Shown here: positions 34,036-45,058 of the stretch, piece after piece
Position numbering within the stretch: the first letter of the stretch is position 1
Layout of the letters: every line of letters starts with the position of its first letter
Origin: Manduca sexta
Taxonomy: Eukaryota; Arthropoda; Insecta; Lepidoptera; Sphingidae
DNA length: 64,000 nt
Direction: 5' to 3'
Assembly: GCF_014839805.1 (NCBI RefSeq)
Contig: NC_051117.1
Location: forward strand, 1-64,000
The notes under the pieces: generated by a model
The model's input: the letters and a program-made list of their open reading frames with translations, nothing else
Told to the model about the DNA's origin: nothing
Databases searched by the model: none
Made by a program: the position numbers and the translations under genes

Positions 34036-34299
34036 ACGTACACAAACGATTGTAAAACGAACAATCCCTTTTCCAATAATTGTTAAGACTATATTGCTAC
34101 TGCTTCTAGAGTTCCTATTCCCTTGTTACTTATTTTATATACACTATTTACTGCACTGATCTAGTTTACTAAACGTACGTAAACGATTAGAAGATGAACA
34201 ATTACTTTTACAATAATTGTTCATATTGCTACTGCTTCTAGAATTCCTATTCCCTTGTTACTTATTTTATATACACTATTTACTGCACTGATATAGTTA
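34036..34299. repeat. Two-copy tandem duplication, about 130 bp
   Basis: Unit 1 (34036-34172) and unit 2 (34174-34299) both run from CGTAC..AAACGATT through GCTACTGCTTCTAGA and CTTATTTTATATACACTATT to GCACTGAT. A few substitutions and a short deletion in unit 2 separate them. Non-coding. Confidence 0.85.
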
Positions 34300-35056
34300 A
34301 CCAAGTTCTATGTAATCGATAATAAGGTATAATCTTAGAGCGATAATTTCTGAGTAGTTCAATTTCTTTGCTGTCATCCATTCCAATAATCAAATTTTAT
34401 AGATGACCTATTTTAAAGGAGAATGAAACTCCAGTTTTTGCTGTAAGATTGACGTCTAAACTTAAACAAAACTGACCATCCTGATTATAAATGACGGAAG
34501 ACGCTCATCTTCCGTTTTAAACTGCTAACATCAATAGCAATCATCTTCTCATTATGCATCGTAAACTGGATGATGTAGAATAGTGAGTTCAAATCCCAGG
34601 CTGGCACTGTCAAATGTTTTTATTGGCTTAACAGACAGAGCAAGCGGTTCTGACTTCTGACGAAGCCACTGCCTCCATGGAGTTAAGGAATGCCAGAAAG
34701 CTGCTATCAAATATTTATGCCAGAAATTTAAATTGGTTAAACAATAATAAAGTATTTGTATGATGATTGGATCGTTTAAGTTCCACGACAGTGGAGATTA
34801 TGAGGGCTAAGACTTAAGTCTGGAAATGGGGTCCCCATATACGCTAAAATACTTAGAACTACCCATTACAATCACTCATCTGCCGCATAAACTGGACATA
34901 ATGGATAAATCAGTAGTGTTTTTTAGGGAAATTAAGTATTAATCATTTGCTAGAAGTAAACAGAAAATGAAAATAATTTTGTCTATTCACCCTCAAAATA
35001 GTTGTAAATAAAGAAAGCAATATTAATATTAGCACAGTAAGGTTGAAGACTTACTT
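34300..35056. other. AT-rich spacer
   Basis: A B-box-like GAGTTCAAATCCCAGG near 34589-34604 may be a SINE head relic. No gene. Confidence 0.4.
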
Positions 35057-35173
35057 TACCGGCGAAGTTTCCCCTCTGCACCTGATGGTAAGTGGAGTGG
35101 ATTCCAATAGAATGTGGACTGACGAGAGATGATTACCCCTCGACAGCCGACACAATTATGCTGGCCTGTTGGA
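35057..35173 (-). repeat. Family A fragment, 3' half
   Basis: CACCTGATGGTAAGTGGAGT, GTGGACTGACGAGAGATGAT and GACACAATTATGCTGGCCTG are the reverse of the family A 3' half. Confidence 0.75.
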
Positions 35174-35373
35174 AATTCAAAATTATCAAAATATATTGTC
35201 TTGTATTCGTAAATATAGACGATTAGATTGATTTGGCTTAAGTGTTCTATTGTTTTAATTTTGATTAATGATATTTTGTTACAAGAAATAATTAATTGTC
35301 TTAAACTACTGTTTGACGTCATCAAATTGTCTGAACATTCATTTTGTAGGTAGGAATCCTTTTATATACTCAA

Positions 35374-35540
35374 ACGCATTCTTCTCATCATAGTGTCTTA
35401 GAATTATGGGGATGACGTCATGGGATTAAATTGTTTTTACTGTTTTTTTCAAACAACGGACGCATTCTTCTTATCATAGTGTTTTAGAATGACGGTGATG
35501 ATGTCACAGGACTCAGTTGTTTTTGCTGATTTTTAATTTC
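35374..35540. repeat. 86-bp tandem duplication carrying a CRE-like site
   Basis: Units at 35374-35459 and 35460-35540 share ACGCATTCTTCT.ATCATAGT and a TTTTTACTG/TTTTTGCTG end. Unit 1 holds a perfect TGACGTCA. Unit 2 holds TGATGTCA. A further TGACGTCA occurs about 60 bp upstream, near 35313. Confidence 0.75.
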
Positions 35541-35697
35541 AATTAACAGAACAGCTCTTGACAGACTGCAGTACATAATGCTTTATCCTTCAATGCAATT
35601 TCGCAAATATTTCGCCACCAATCTCATTAAGAATGTCACTGACATCAATGGAATGAGATATCGCTGGCTGACTATTACAAGGTTTTATGTTATATTT

Positions 35698-35832
35698 TTC
35701 CACAATTAAACTATTTTTCGGATTCTATCGCGTTTTTTTTATATTTTAGTTTTCTCCCGACGTTTCGAAGATTGCAGCCTTGTCTAACAGCGAATGCCTA
35801 ACATTCGCGTAAACATAAGAAATAATTTTTGC
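35698..35832. mobile_element. Family F foldback element
   Basis: The left arm GGATTCTATCGCG, then CTCCCGACGTTTCGAAGATT. The right terminus CCTAACATTCGCGTAAACAT plus AAGAAA is the inverse of the TTCTTATGTTTACGCGAATG terminus seen in other copies. Confidence 0.65.
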
Positions 35833-35984
35833 ACAATTTCAATTATACAATATCAAATAATCAGTTAAATATACCAATGTTCCCAAAAAATAAATAAAGG
35901 GGAAACCATGAATTATTGTCTTTTATAATTTTTACCAGCACGAAAATTTTAGATCACCAACATAATAATAATAATAATAATTAT

Positions 35985-36447
35985 CCATCAGTATTTAGCT
36001 TACAAATACAAATTAATTAAAGAAAAAACTGCATATTACAAATACTCCCCTCAAACCATACTAGATTCAGATGATTACAGAATGTACTGGGACAGGACTA
36101 TTATGACAGACAAAACAGTTCACTTTAACAGACCGGACATCACGTTTCATGATAAAAAGAACAGTTCAGTATACCTTATAGACATCGCCATACCAAACAC
36201 CCACAATTTGCAAACTACACATACAGAAAAACTAGCCAAGTACACTGACTTGGCTATCGAACTTAAAACGCAGTGGCGAGTGGACACCGTCCGCACAATA
36301 CCCATTATTATTTCATCTACAGGAGTTGTCCCCAAATCCATACACACGAGTCTCAAGACGTTACAAATTCATCCACTTACATACATCCTCATTCAGAAAG
36401 CTGTCATACTTAATACTTGCAGGCTCGTCCGAAATTTTTATCAATAA
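35985..36447 (+). mobile_element. LINE polyprotein C-terminal fragment
   Basis: An open plus-strand frame runs without a start from the (ATA)n at about 35960 to TAA at 36445-36447. From the Met at 36082 it gives 121 residues. Upstream it includes QYLAYKYKLIKEK. The Met-numbered segment carries NRPDI (16-20), VYLIDIAIP (30-38) and EKLAKYTDL (about 47-55). This order (PD, then ID, then EK..KY) is that of the conserved C-terminal segment found downstream of reverse transcriptase in metazoan non-LTR retrotransposon proteins. It may be a PD-(D/E)XK-type fold, which is inference. The reverse transcriptase itself is absent, so this is a 5'-truncated dead copy. Its frame is intact over at least 140 codons, so it is not very old. 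Confidence 0.65.
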
Positions 36448-36551
36448 ACTCATAATAACATTAGTACTCTCACCCACCCGTCATTTCCGTTTTGGTCAAA
36501 AGCCCGCGGAATGATGTAATTTCGCCATTAAATGGTAGAAACTAGTTAAAA

Positions 36552-36878
36552 TTTAAAATAATAATAATAATATCAGCCCTGTATACTTGCCCACTGCTGA
36601 GCACGGGCCTCCTCTACTACTGAGCGGGATTAGGCCTTAGTCCACCACGCCGGCCTAGTGCGGATTGGTAGACTTCACACACCTTCGAAATTCCTATTGA
36701 GAACTTCTCAGATGTACAGATTTCCTCACGAGTTTTCCTTCACCGTTAAAGCGAACGATAAATTCACAAAGAATACACACATGATTTTCGAAAAGTCAGA
36801 GGTGTGTGCCCTTGGGATTTGGACCTGCGGACATTCGTCTTGGCAGTCCGTTCCACACCCAACTAGGCTATCGCCGCT
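36552..36878 (-). mobile_element. Family C SINE, full length
   Basis: Tail AATAATAATAATATCAGCCC at the left, head AGCGGCGATAGCCTAGTTGG at the right (minus strand), and all internal blocks including AATCCGCACTAGGCCGGCGT. Confidence 0.85.
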
Positions 36879-37206
36879 TAATATGTAAAAATTAAGATAG
36901 GACCTTCAACTTTGAATAGAGATCCAGCGATGTATCAGTCTATACTCCTACTCCACCCCTAGCGACATCTGGTAATCAGATTCCTTAATTAATTCCACCA
37001 CTATGTCCACCGCTTTGCGCACGCGCAGCCCTCGTGTGCCACGGCGTCTGTTTTGAACATGTCACCCGTTATCACCTGTCACAGTTATCAGGAGGCTGTG
37101 CGCAGTTTGAATTATATTAACATTGATCTCGGCAAATACTCTGTGCAAAGGAAGCTATGTTTGCTCGCCTTAGAAATTCTTCGTTGTACTCGCTTGTATG
37201 GAAAAA
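36879..37206. other. Spacer with a CpG-richer patch
   Basis: 37000-37050 is CpG-richer (GCTTTGCGCACGCGCAGCCC). A 17-codon frame from the ATG at 37003 is too short to call. Confidence 0.3.
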
Positions 37207-37391
37207 TTGTTTTTTTTTTTGAGGTTACTGAACTTATTTGGTTGGGGGCCTGAATTAATTAAAAACACTAGTAGACACCACGGCATCCAACAAAATAAAT
37301 ATTTTTTTTTGATGTTACTGAACTTTTCTGGTCGGGGGCTCGAATTAATTAAAAAAACTAGTAGACACTACGTCATACAACAAAATAAATA
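37207..37391. repeat. 92-bp tandem duplication
   Basis: Units 37207-37300 and 37301-37391 each contain a T-run, GAGGTTACTGAACTT or GATGTTACTGAACTT, GAATTAATTAAAAA, ACTAGTAGACAC and CAACAAAATAAAT. They are non-coding and roughly 87-90% identical by eye. Confidence 0.85.
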
Positions 37392-40300
37392 CAAATAGGT
37401 TGAATCGAACGACAATAGGATCTGATCAAATGGACTTGCCGAAATTGTTGTAAAAAGCCCTGTAAAATAAATCGATTTTGATGGCTCATGATCCCAATGA
37501 CTTCGTCTTTTCACTTATAACACTAACTTAAGCAGTGGTAGATTCTTGACCATTTAAAGAGCTTTGAAATGAGAATTTAAGTACTTAATAGTTAATTTTG
37601 ACTTTGCCTAAAAGAGATATTGAATTGGCTTTTAATGAGAGACCTTTAGAATTTCGCGTCTTAGGGAATCTTACGGAACTGTAACAGCAACGCATCATGT
37701 TTTCACGAGGCAGTGGTGCTCCAGTGGAGCCGGACCGTTCATACTCTGGACAAAACTGGTTTTATTGCGACTATATGGGTGATAAAAATATCTAAATCTT
37801 GATCGATATGATAAACTAGTACAAAAACACTGGAAGAAGTATCATTGAGACGTACAACATACATTCTTATTCCTTTACAATAACTTTCGAGAGCAGTTAA
37901 TTTTTTTAACAAAAAATTCCATGCGTGTAAAATTTCCGCGGGGGAAAAAATCAAATACGTTAGCGGTTACAATTAGTTAGTTCGTTTCTCACTAGATGGC
38001 ATTAGGAGTTCGTACAAAAATTGCTTTGTCTTTTCTAGATCCACGATCTCACAAGGTCCACGAGAAATTAAAATCATATTATTTTTGAAAATAATAAAAC
38101 GTAATGTGTAATTATTTACATAATAGCGTTTACACGGAATGTAAATTATGCATTAAGTTATATCCAATAATCTGTGGTAAATTGTACAAAATAAGAGGTA
38201 ATTGTCTATACTGAGTGAATTCTGGGTTCTAAAAAACAATTAATGAGCCGCTAAGGTTTAGGGCTAATCGGTGGCATGCATGCATTTGATGACGTCAATG
38301 GAATTCCCCAAAAGCATTACGAGCACAACTTCCTCGAACTAATAACTTGATTTAAGGATCTCTTAGATGATAAATACATGGCTTGAAAATAAGACAAAAA
38401 TCTTGATAATAATGGCATTTTTAAGAATCTACTGTGTAGATAATCTTAGTTCTTCAAACAGAAAATTATAAAAAAAAACCGAGTACAGTCATTTATTTCA
38501 ATGGAACATACATGTTATTACTGTTTAGTAATAGTCTGTTGAAGCTATGTTAAAGACAAATTAACTACTATTTAAAAGGGCACTGGCAGTTAATTTACTT
38601 ACTCATGCTTGACTTAAACTCTGGTTATTGATACTTACTAAAACTACTTATAACTAGATGAAGACGTGGTACCAACATACAAAACATTTCCCGCCCATGG
38701 ACATTCGAAATTTAAAATTATGCTATTTGATTTTTAAATTTCGAACAGTAACATGCTAACCCATCATGGCGCTTAGGAGTTTAAATATTTGTACATTTTC
38801 TTTATGACTCACATGATAACATTTAATTTATATATTTTGTGTAAATAAAGCCCTTGATATCAATCACAAGACAGATAATTGTATGTAAGGTTAAACAACA
38901 TGGTAAGTTTTTGTTTTTAAACAAAATGTTAATGGTGAACGCGTGGTGTATTTTAATTTAGGATATGCGTAGGTAAGTACGTATTTAGTTTTCTTTTTTA
39001 TTTCTTGCCAGTGTTACATTTTTTTTTTGTATATTTTAAGCCATTTTTTTTCATAACAGCCAAAATAGTTCCTCTTGATCTAGTCTAATCTGCCTTGGAA
39101 ACCTGGAAGGCGTTTCAAAAACTAAATTTTATTTTCGAGCACGAAAAAGCTTAAAAATATAAACTATAAAAATACAACTTTCGTTAAATGACCAAAATAC
39201 GTTTATATACGTCATGAAACAGATGTCAGAGCAAGATACATTATGTTATGTGTAACGTTTATTTACGTCGCGACGTAGCTACAACGCGTATGCACGTCAT
39301 GCGCCATGAGCAGATGTGCCCATTGATTCGTTGCACTGCTGATGTGTAGTGTTGACCCTTTCTTATTTAAACCTTTTTGTGTGAGAATTGGGTAGCGTAA
39401 TTGCGTTGTAAGTAAAATTGGTAGAAAAGTGCTTGTGGGTATTATTCTCTAGGGTTTTTAAGATATTTTTGTCGTCAAGGCTTAGGCAGTCCCGTTTCAT
39501 CTTATAGAAATAGGCTCATGTATTACTTTATATATTCTAATAAAATATCTCTCGGATAAGTTACACAGTAGCAACATGCATTATCCGAACCGTTATTATA
39601 CGTCACCTTTTATTCAACTACAATAAACATACAAACTAAAGATAATTATGCATTTGCTTTTAACGGCAGACGAAAGTAGACGTTTCTGCGCAACTCTGAC
39701 GGAACGGACGACGTCATCACACGTCTGCGGATTCTAAATATACCGCACCACGCACGACGTAATACCACGTACCAATGTATAGTATATGTATAAATAAAGA
39801 TGCTTCAGGGTTAGTAGAGGCCGAATTTACGAAGAGTTAAAGGTTCTACTGACGGAATTGAAACATTCACCTGGTTTCGCATTGTTTGTTTATATTTAGC
39901 TTCGATAAATAAGTTTAAGATGATAAAAATACCTCCACGCTTGCTTGCTTGTTGGAATTTGGAAGAGGGAAATGTTGTGAAGAGACTTCATGCATGTTTT
40001 ATGATAAGATACCATTTAGTTCGGCATGGCTTATGTTGTAGTTCTTGAGCGTCATTCTACTCTGCTACCTATCACCTGAGACATGATTTTGGCAATTTTT
40101 TTAACAAATGTCAACTCCCCTCTGGATTCAGTTCCGGACAAATTGTGTTAGAATAACTCAGTAATCGAGCCTGGGTTCCATCAGTCCATATTTCATATAC
40201 GGTCCTAAAGGCCATTCTATTAACAGAATAGTAATACACATAACTTGACATAGAATAGATACATAAAATAATTACATTACACGCATTATTTCGCCGTAGA

Positions 40301-40590
40301 CGCAGTGTAATTTTACCCGCAGGATGTTTGCGCACGCTCAGTTGGTTCCTACACGTGTCTATACATATATAAATACATGAAATACTATGTAACATCAACC
40401 GGAATCAAAATGCAACGATCAGTAATAACTAATCAAATAGAAACTCCAAGTACCAAGATTATTTAGACTTGTAAGTTAGCTGTCAATTTTAAAAAAGGAA
40501 CAAAAGTCTTCAATCCATTCCAAATAATGTTGACGTTTTGATCCGTTAGGAAAATCGTATCTAGATACCTTAGGAGTGTGATCTTTGTTC
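37392..40590. other. Long repeat-poor unique stretch
   Basis: The longest part of the window without recognised repeats. It holds a 14-bp-stem inverted repeat (TTCGAAATTTAAAA, 38704-38717, with 38732-38745), a 14-bp perfect palindrome (39264-39277) and a promoter-like patch (39660-39830). No coding exon was found, though a distant-acting regulatory or intronic role would fit the lack of insertions. Confidence 0.4.
39660..39830 (+). promoter_or_regulatory. CpG-rich patch with CRE-like site and TATA box
   Basis: CpG-rich DNA holds GACGTCATCAC at about 39711. It is followed downstream by TATAAATA at 39789-39796 and a G-richer stretch 25-35 bp after it, where initiation would be expected. No open frame of note follows, so a promoter is only a possibility. 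Confidence 0.25.
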
Positions 40591-40591
40591 T

Positions 40592-41105
40592 TTTTTTATA
40601 CTTGCATTACAAAGTGACCCCGCTGTACCTGATGGTGAGTGAAGAGAGGTCGAATAGAATGTCGACTGACGAGAGTTACCCCTCGGCAGTCGACACAATT
40701 ATGCCGGCCTGTTGTAACTGTATATACGCAGTCTGATCCCGGAACTGCCTCGGTGGCGTGGTTGTACTGCATGCGCGGTACGGCAGCGCTCTGAGGTCCT
40801 GGGTTCGAATCCCAGGTCGGGCAAAGGGATATTTGGGTTTTTCTGCTCAGTATCAGCCCGGAGTCTGGAATTTGTGCCCGATATGGCGATAGGCTCGCCC
40901 CCTATCACATCACGGGACGGAACACACTTGGCGAAAAGTGGGTGCCATGGTTGCGCCTCTGCATACCCCTTCGGGGATAAAATGCGTGATGTTGTGTGTG
41001 TGTGTGATCCCGGAACGCGATACACTTACGTGGACTACTATGGCGGGTTTCACACATTGTATACGGTGGTAGCTATCCAGCCGTATACAAACATCCTACC
41101 ACCAG
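40592..41105 (-). mobile_element. Family A retroposon split by a family B SINE
   Basis: The 3' part lies at 40592-40744 (poly-T, then AAAGTGACCCCGCTGTACCT, to TCTGATCCCGGAA). The 5' part lies at 41005-41105 (TGATCCCGGAACGCGATACA to CATCCTACCACCAGC). Joined at the duplicated target they restore the uninterrupted family A order seen at 46983-47212. Confidence 0.9.
40745..41004 (+). mobile_element. Family B SINE nested in family A
   Basis: Best preserved family B copy: head TGCCTCGGTGGCGTGGTTGT, GCATGCGCGGTACGGCAGC, B-box GGGTTCGAATCCCAGG, then GATATGGCGATAGGCTCGCC, ending GGGGATAAAATGCGTGATGT with a (GT)n tail. A perfect 11-bp target duplication TGATCCCGGAA flanks it at 40734-40744 and 41005-41015. 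The head has recognisable pol III A- and B-boxes. It resembles butterfly SINEs such as Metulj, but that name is from memory. Confidence 0.93.
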
Positions 41106-42634
41106 CAAAATTCTTCCATCTTTATAAACAAGAGGTTTATTAGTCGACAGTTATATTTCCCATGGCCGTCCATGGCCATATTTCTCAGTAAACACTTCAC
41201 ATAGCAGGGCGTGACGCAACAAATCTGCGATTGCATCTCATGATTACTTTAAACCTTTAACACACAGTGATAACGAGCTACGTGAAGTCGATAACAGAAA
41301 AAAATATGTTAAACATAAGTTATTACGACAAAATTATTCTCTGTTGCGTAAACAGGTCAAATTTTGATGGAATAGTTGCTAATGACTAAATATTTTTCAC
41401 AACTCAATGGTAGGAGGAAATCGTTCGCTAGGTAAACATCAATATGTACTATGTACTAGATCTGGCGTTCCGAAAACTCCCAAAGGTTATATATAGTTAG
41501 TTTCCAAAGGAAGAAGAATAACTATTAATCCAACATAAAACACAGACAAATGTAAAATCAAAAATAGAATTATTAAATAATTTTAATAATAATAATAAGG
41601 ATTGTTTGCAACTACAGTCTTGGGTTTCGCCATCGGAGGGTGATTGAATTTTTGACTTTTTTATGATATCTATAAAAATGAAAAAAAAAGTTATTTTTTT
41701 TTAAATAAAGCAGCATAAAATGACTCAAAAATGCACTAGTGGTAGTATATTGCTGCTATGTATTAAGTCAATGCTGTTCGCTTGGCAAAGCATCGCTTCG
41801 CTGTATACGCGAGGCGTACTCGCACCACACGTGACTGTTTGCGTGCATCCTATTGTACTCACCGTATAATCAAAACCTCGCAGTGTTGCTATTGCGCATG
41901 CGTTTAGTTACGCCCTCACCTGCCTTGATGGTGGCGCTTGTGTGGTGGCGTGTAATATTGGTGAGATATCATCCTTATGTTTGTTTTTTTATTGGAGAAG
42001 AATTTCAAATCTTTAGGATCAAGTTGTCAAATTTCATGGATATTGATAGTCTTCTTCTCTGGCAAAAAAGACTACAATAAAAATATTTTCGTTGTGTTTT
42101 ATTTTACATCAGCGATATATAAGTGTAGTCACTTGCCTTCTAATTAGATTTCATCTCCATAGCAAATACCAGGTATTTTTTTAATTATCACCTTATTATA
42201 CCCTTCCATCCAGTCGTTCCCTCAATGCTGAGGATCGTGACCGCAACAACCTATAAGAGCCCTCCATCTGGTTCTATCATGCGGCGTGAATTGCCTTGTA
42301 CCCTTAAACACTTCTATTTTGGTCCTTCAAGCCGGACATCGCTTCGCACAGCTCTATACGCCCTACCCGCGCCACGTGTTCGCGTGCATTCGATTATACA
42401 TCTCGTCGATGATAACTGCATGCATCTGCTTACTTGCAAATGAAGATTGGCATTATAGGGTAGGCAGTAATATACGTAATTGGAGCATGGAGTGCCTGGT
42501 AGTGATTGAACATGGTTGCCGAAGGAAATCATGGCTATTGGTCAGTCTTATTGATCAAATGGAACGCAATATATTTGTCAACAATGAAAAATCTGGTTAC
42601 AATTTTAATATAACTATTGTTTTTTAACGAGCAC
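41106..42634. other. Spacer with CpG-rich patches
   Basis: Patches at 41770-41950 (with CACACGTGAC, an E-box) and 42330-42420 (CGCGCCACGTGTTCGCGTGC, another E-box) stand out. The stretch 42205-42300 on the minus strand resembles a decayed retroelement C-terminus (RWRALI), unproven. Overlapping frames at 42225-42627 are not convincing. Confidence 0.3.
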
Positions 42635-42746
42635 GGTAAAATGACCCTTCTGAACTTGATGGTAAGCGGAGTTTTGTTCAGATATTGTCGAAAAACTAAA
42701 GATGATTCCTCGCCAGTTGACATAATAATGCCGGCCTATTTGAAAA
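42635..42746 (-). repeat. Family A fragment
   Basis: GGTAAAATGACCCTTCTGAA, CTTGATGGTAAGCGGAG, GATGATTCCTCGCCAGTTGA and ATAATGCCGGCCTATT are family A 3'-half blocks in reverse. Confidence 0.6.
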
Positions 42747-43077
42747 CTACTGACTAAAATTTTATAATCCTTCACTCCCTCGATTACTTCAGGTTGTTTT
42801 ACTGTAAGATGTTTGTTTACATTATCTTAAACCCTGCTGACATAGCGGTGGCATTATCTGCCAATAAATTCAGTGCAGTTCACAATATCATTGAAACTCT
42901 AGTAGTATTGTGTTAAAAAAACAGAAATGATAATTTAAAAAAATGACATTCCAGATGAAAACTTTTAGCTACATCCTTATTAATGCATAGAAATTAAGAC
43001 GCTCGGTAAAATAAATTAACAAATGTTTTACAAGTACCTACAGTCAAACATAGAAACATACAAAACATATTCAAACA

Positions 43078-43113
43078 TGGAACCTCTGCCTTTTTTGAAG
43101 TCGGCTAAAAAGA
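43078..43113 (+). repeat. Family L short repeat end
   Basis: ACCTCTGCCTTTTTTGAAGT then CGGCTAAAA. The same ending recurs at 51301-51348, 59133-59177, 22413-22455 and, reversed, at 16138. It is probably the 3' end of one retroelement family. Confidence 0.5.
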
Positions 43114-43333
43114 ATATTGTAAACAGACTTCGTATGAACTCTCACATTTAATTACAGTTGGAACCGTTACAAATTGCAATTCGATATTCAAAATTTATGG
43201 TCGGTTTAAATAAAAATTACTGCCAGTATGAGTTTTAAATTTAGAATAATAAAAGTAAAATTTATGCGCATGATAGGAAAATTATGGTTAATTGGAGTTG
43301 TATTATTTAATTAATAAAAACTGGAGAGCTAAT

Positions 43334-43564
43334 TCAGGGCTTGCAGAAGGTCGAGGCTCCGATATTAATCGCAATAGACGTTATTTTAGCCGCAACCCTA
43401 ACGTCTGGCGCGTCAATTAGTCCGGTTATTTTAGTACGAGACGCGCCGCGCGGCCGACCGCTCACCACCTCGAATATGCGCGGAATAAGCTCAAAAAGCG
43501 TAAATAGCGACGCGAGCGCCATAAGCGAAACGCCCGTCACGTAAAATGAAATGTAAACCTTATG
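43334..43564 (-). CDS. Candidate terminal exon with a membrane segment
   Basis: The minus strand is open from a possible acceptor (ACACGCAG at 43565-43572) for 76 codons to TGA at 43334-43336. The product begins HKVYISFYVTGVSLMALASL, one hydrophobic helix of about 20 residues. A tail follows containing SGRPRGASRTK and a second moderately hydrophobic run (VAAKITSIAINIGAS), ending FCKP. Base content is high in G, C and CpG against AT-rich flanks. SFYVTG followed by a hydrophobic run recalls the last membrane helix of major-facilitator transporters of the monocarboxylate type, but that rests on a short motif. No upstream exon was identified. The plus strand has an overlapping open frame of similar length, so strand choice is not certain. 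Confidence 0.35.
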   Translation of the reverse strand, partial: HKVYISFYVTGVSLMALASLFTLFELIPRIFEVVSGRPRGASRTKITGLIDAPDVRVAAKITSIAINIGASTFCKP

Positions 43565-44311
43565 CTGCGTGTTTTAAAATTGAGTTTCAGTTATTGTTTA
43601 ACAATTAACCGATGTGAGCAAGGCGAGTGAAAAATTATGTGTTTAGAGTGGTTATTTGTTAAAGTATAACGATTGAGCGTAACGCTTCAAGCGAATTTAT
43701 TTTCTGCCATGTAAAATTAAACCTTATAAGAACGTGTTAAAGTTAAATCTCGTGCGTGGGTGTAGAGTTTGGCTAGCTTGTTTACAAATGGATTCCCGAG
43801 CCATTGAAAATGGATTTGTCATAACATTGGAGAGCACGAAGGTCCTTCGCGGGATGAGTGAAATCGATTTGACATTTCCTAATTAATTTTTAATACCACG
43901 GTAACGTATACAAAAGTAGTATAATTATAAAAGTCTATGTGGTAGGTACGGCTTGAAAGCCCCTAACACTATCGAGACTTTAAATTCCTATTTCTACCCA
44001 GAATTGCAGGACATTATCTGAGCAATGTAAAATAATGCACCTGCATGGTTGAAATAAATTATCAATCAACCAAAACAAAGTATTGATTTAATTTATCTTT
44101 GTCTAAGTTTTCGAACCCATGGCTTAGTAGTTGTACTATCAGGCTGTACATTGCACAGTATTAGGATATGAGTCGGAACTTTAAAGATAAGATTATATGT
44201 CAATTGAGATTTCTTTGATCTCACAAACGGCGGTTTATTTTGAGGGCTTATGGAATGAGACCGTTTTATAAATAACCTAAAGACTAGCTATTGACCGCGG
44301 TATTGCCTCCG
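43565..44311. other. Spacer
   Basis: I see no gene or recognised repeat here. Confidence 0.4.
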
Positions 44312-44322
44312 TGTTAGTTTTT

Positions 44323-44552
44323 CAACAAAAAAATATAGCTCACGCATTTATCCCCGATGGGGTATGCAGAGGCGCAGCCAGGGCACTTACTTTTCGCCAA
44401 GTGTGTTCCGTCCCATAATGTGATTAGAGCCTATCGCCATATCGAGCACAAATTTCAGACTACAGGCTGATACTGAGCAAAAAACCTAAATATCACTTTG
44501 CCTGATCTGGGATTCAAAGCCAGGGCCTCAGAGCGCTGCCGTACCGCGTGCA
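44323..44552 (-). mobile_element. Family B SINE, 5'-truncated, with target duplication
   Basis: Ends at GCTGCCGTACCGCGTGCA, so the A-box part of the head is missing. The 11-bp repeat TGTTAGTTTTT flanks it (44312-44322 and 44553-44563). 5' truncation with a perfect duplication is what LINE-driven target-primed reverse transcription leaves. Confidence 0.9.
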
Positions 44553-44601
44553 TGTTAGTTTTTGATATGGAAATAATAACTGAGAGCATTATATTATAGT
44601 A

Positions 44602-44774
44602 CTAGATTTTGCCCGCGGCTGCGTGCGTGTGAAAATGTTTTTCCGTGATAAAAACCTGTAACATTAAATAGTAATATAGCTTCTTATTGGTGTAAGAATT
44701 TCAAAATCAGTTCCCTAGGTCCAGAAATTAGCCCTTACAAACTTATAAATATTTCCTCTTCATAATATTAGTGG
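44602..44774 (-). mobile_element. Non-autonomous Helitron
   Basis: 3' end (minus strand) CACGCACGCAGCCGCGGGCA then AAATCTAG next to T. The body has AATCAGTTCCCTAGGTCCAG in place of the usual GGTTCAGTAGTTCC. Confidence 0.75.
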
Positions 44775-45058
44775 ATATATTCGCCTTTATAAGACCCAAT
44801 ATAGGTGGCGCTATGTGAGTGTGGGACAGGTCTGCCTACCCTTTAAATGGGTAAACGGCGTGATCCTATGCGTACATATATTTTTAAAAGTAATTGTTGC
44901 GTGACTGAAAACCCTCGTGCAGTCACCCACATAATAAAATTAATTACTTCAAATCGCTCATAAATACATGTTAGCTTAATTTTTTCTTTGTGAATTCATT
45001 CAGTCAGTATTATGGTGATTATACCTTTAACTTAAGATATCATAATTAGACCTTATTT

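Noticed and set aside
40745..40830. tRNA gene suggested by A- and B-boxes
   Set aside because: It is the head of a dispersed SINE. There is no proper acceptor or anticodon stem.
42205..42627. Overlapping frames with RWRALI-like minus-strand wording
   Set aside because: A decayed retroelement end is possible, but the frame is broken and no second copy is present to support it.
43341..43544. Plus-strand frame overlapping the minus-strand exon candidate
   Set aside because: It lacks a hydrophobic or other recognisable pattern as clear as the minus-strand product. Not fully excluded.
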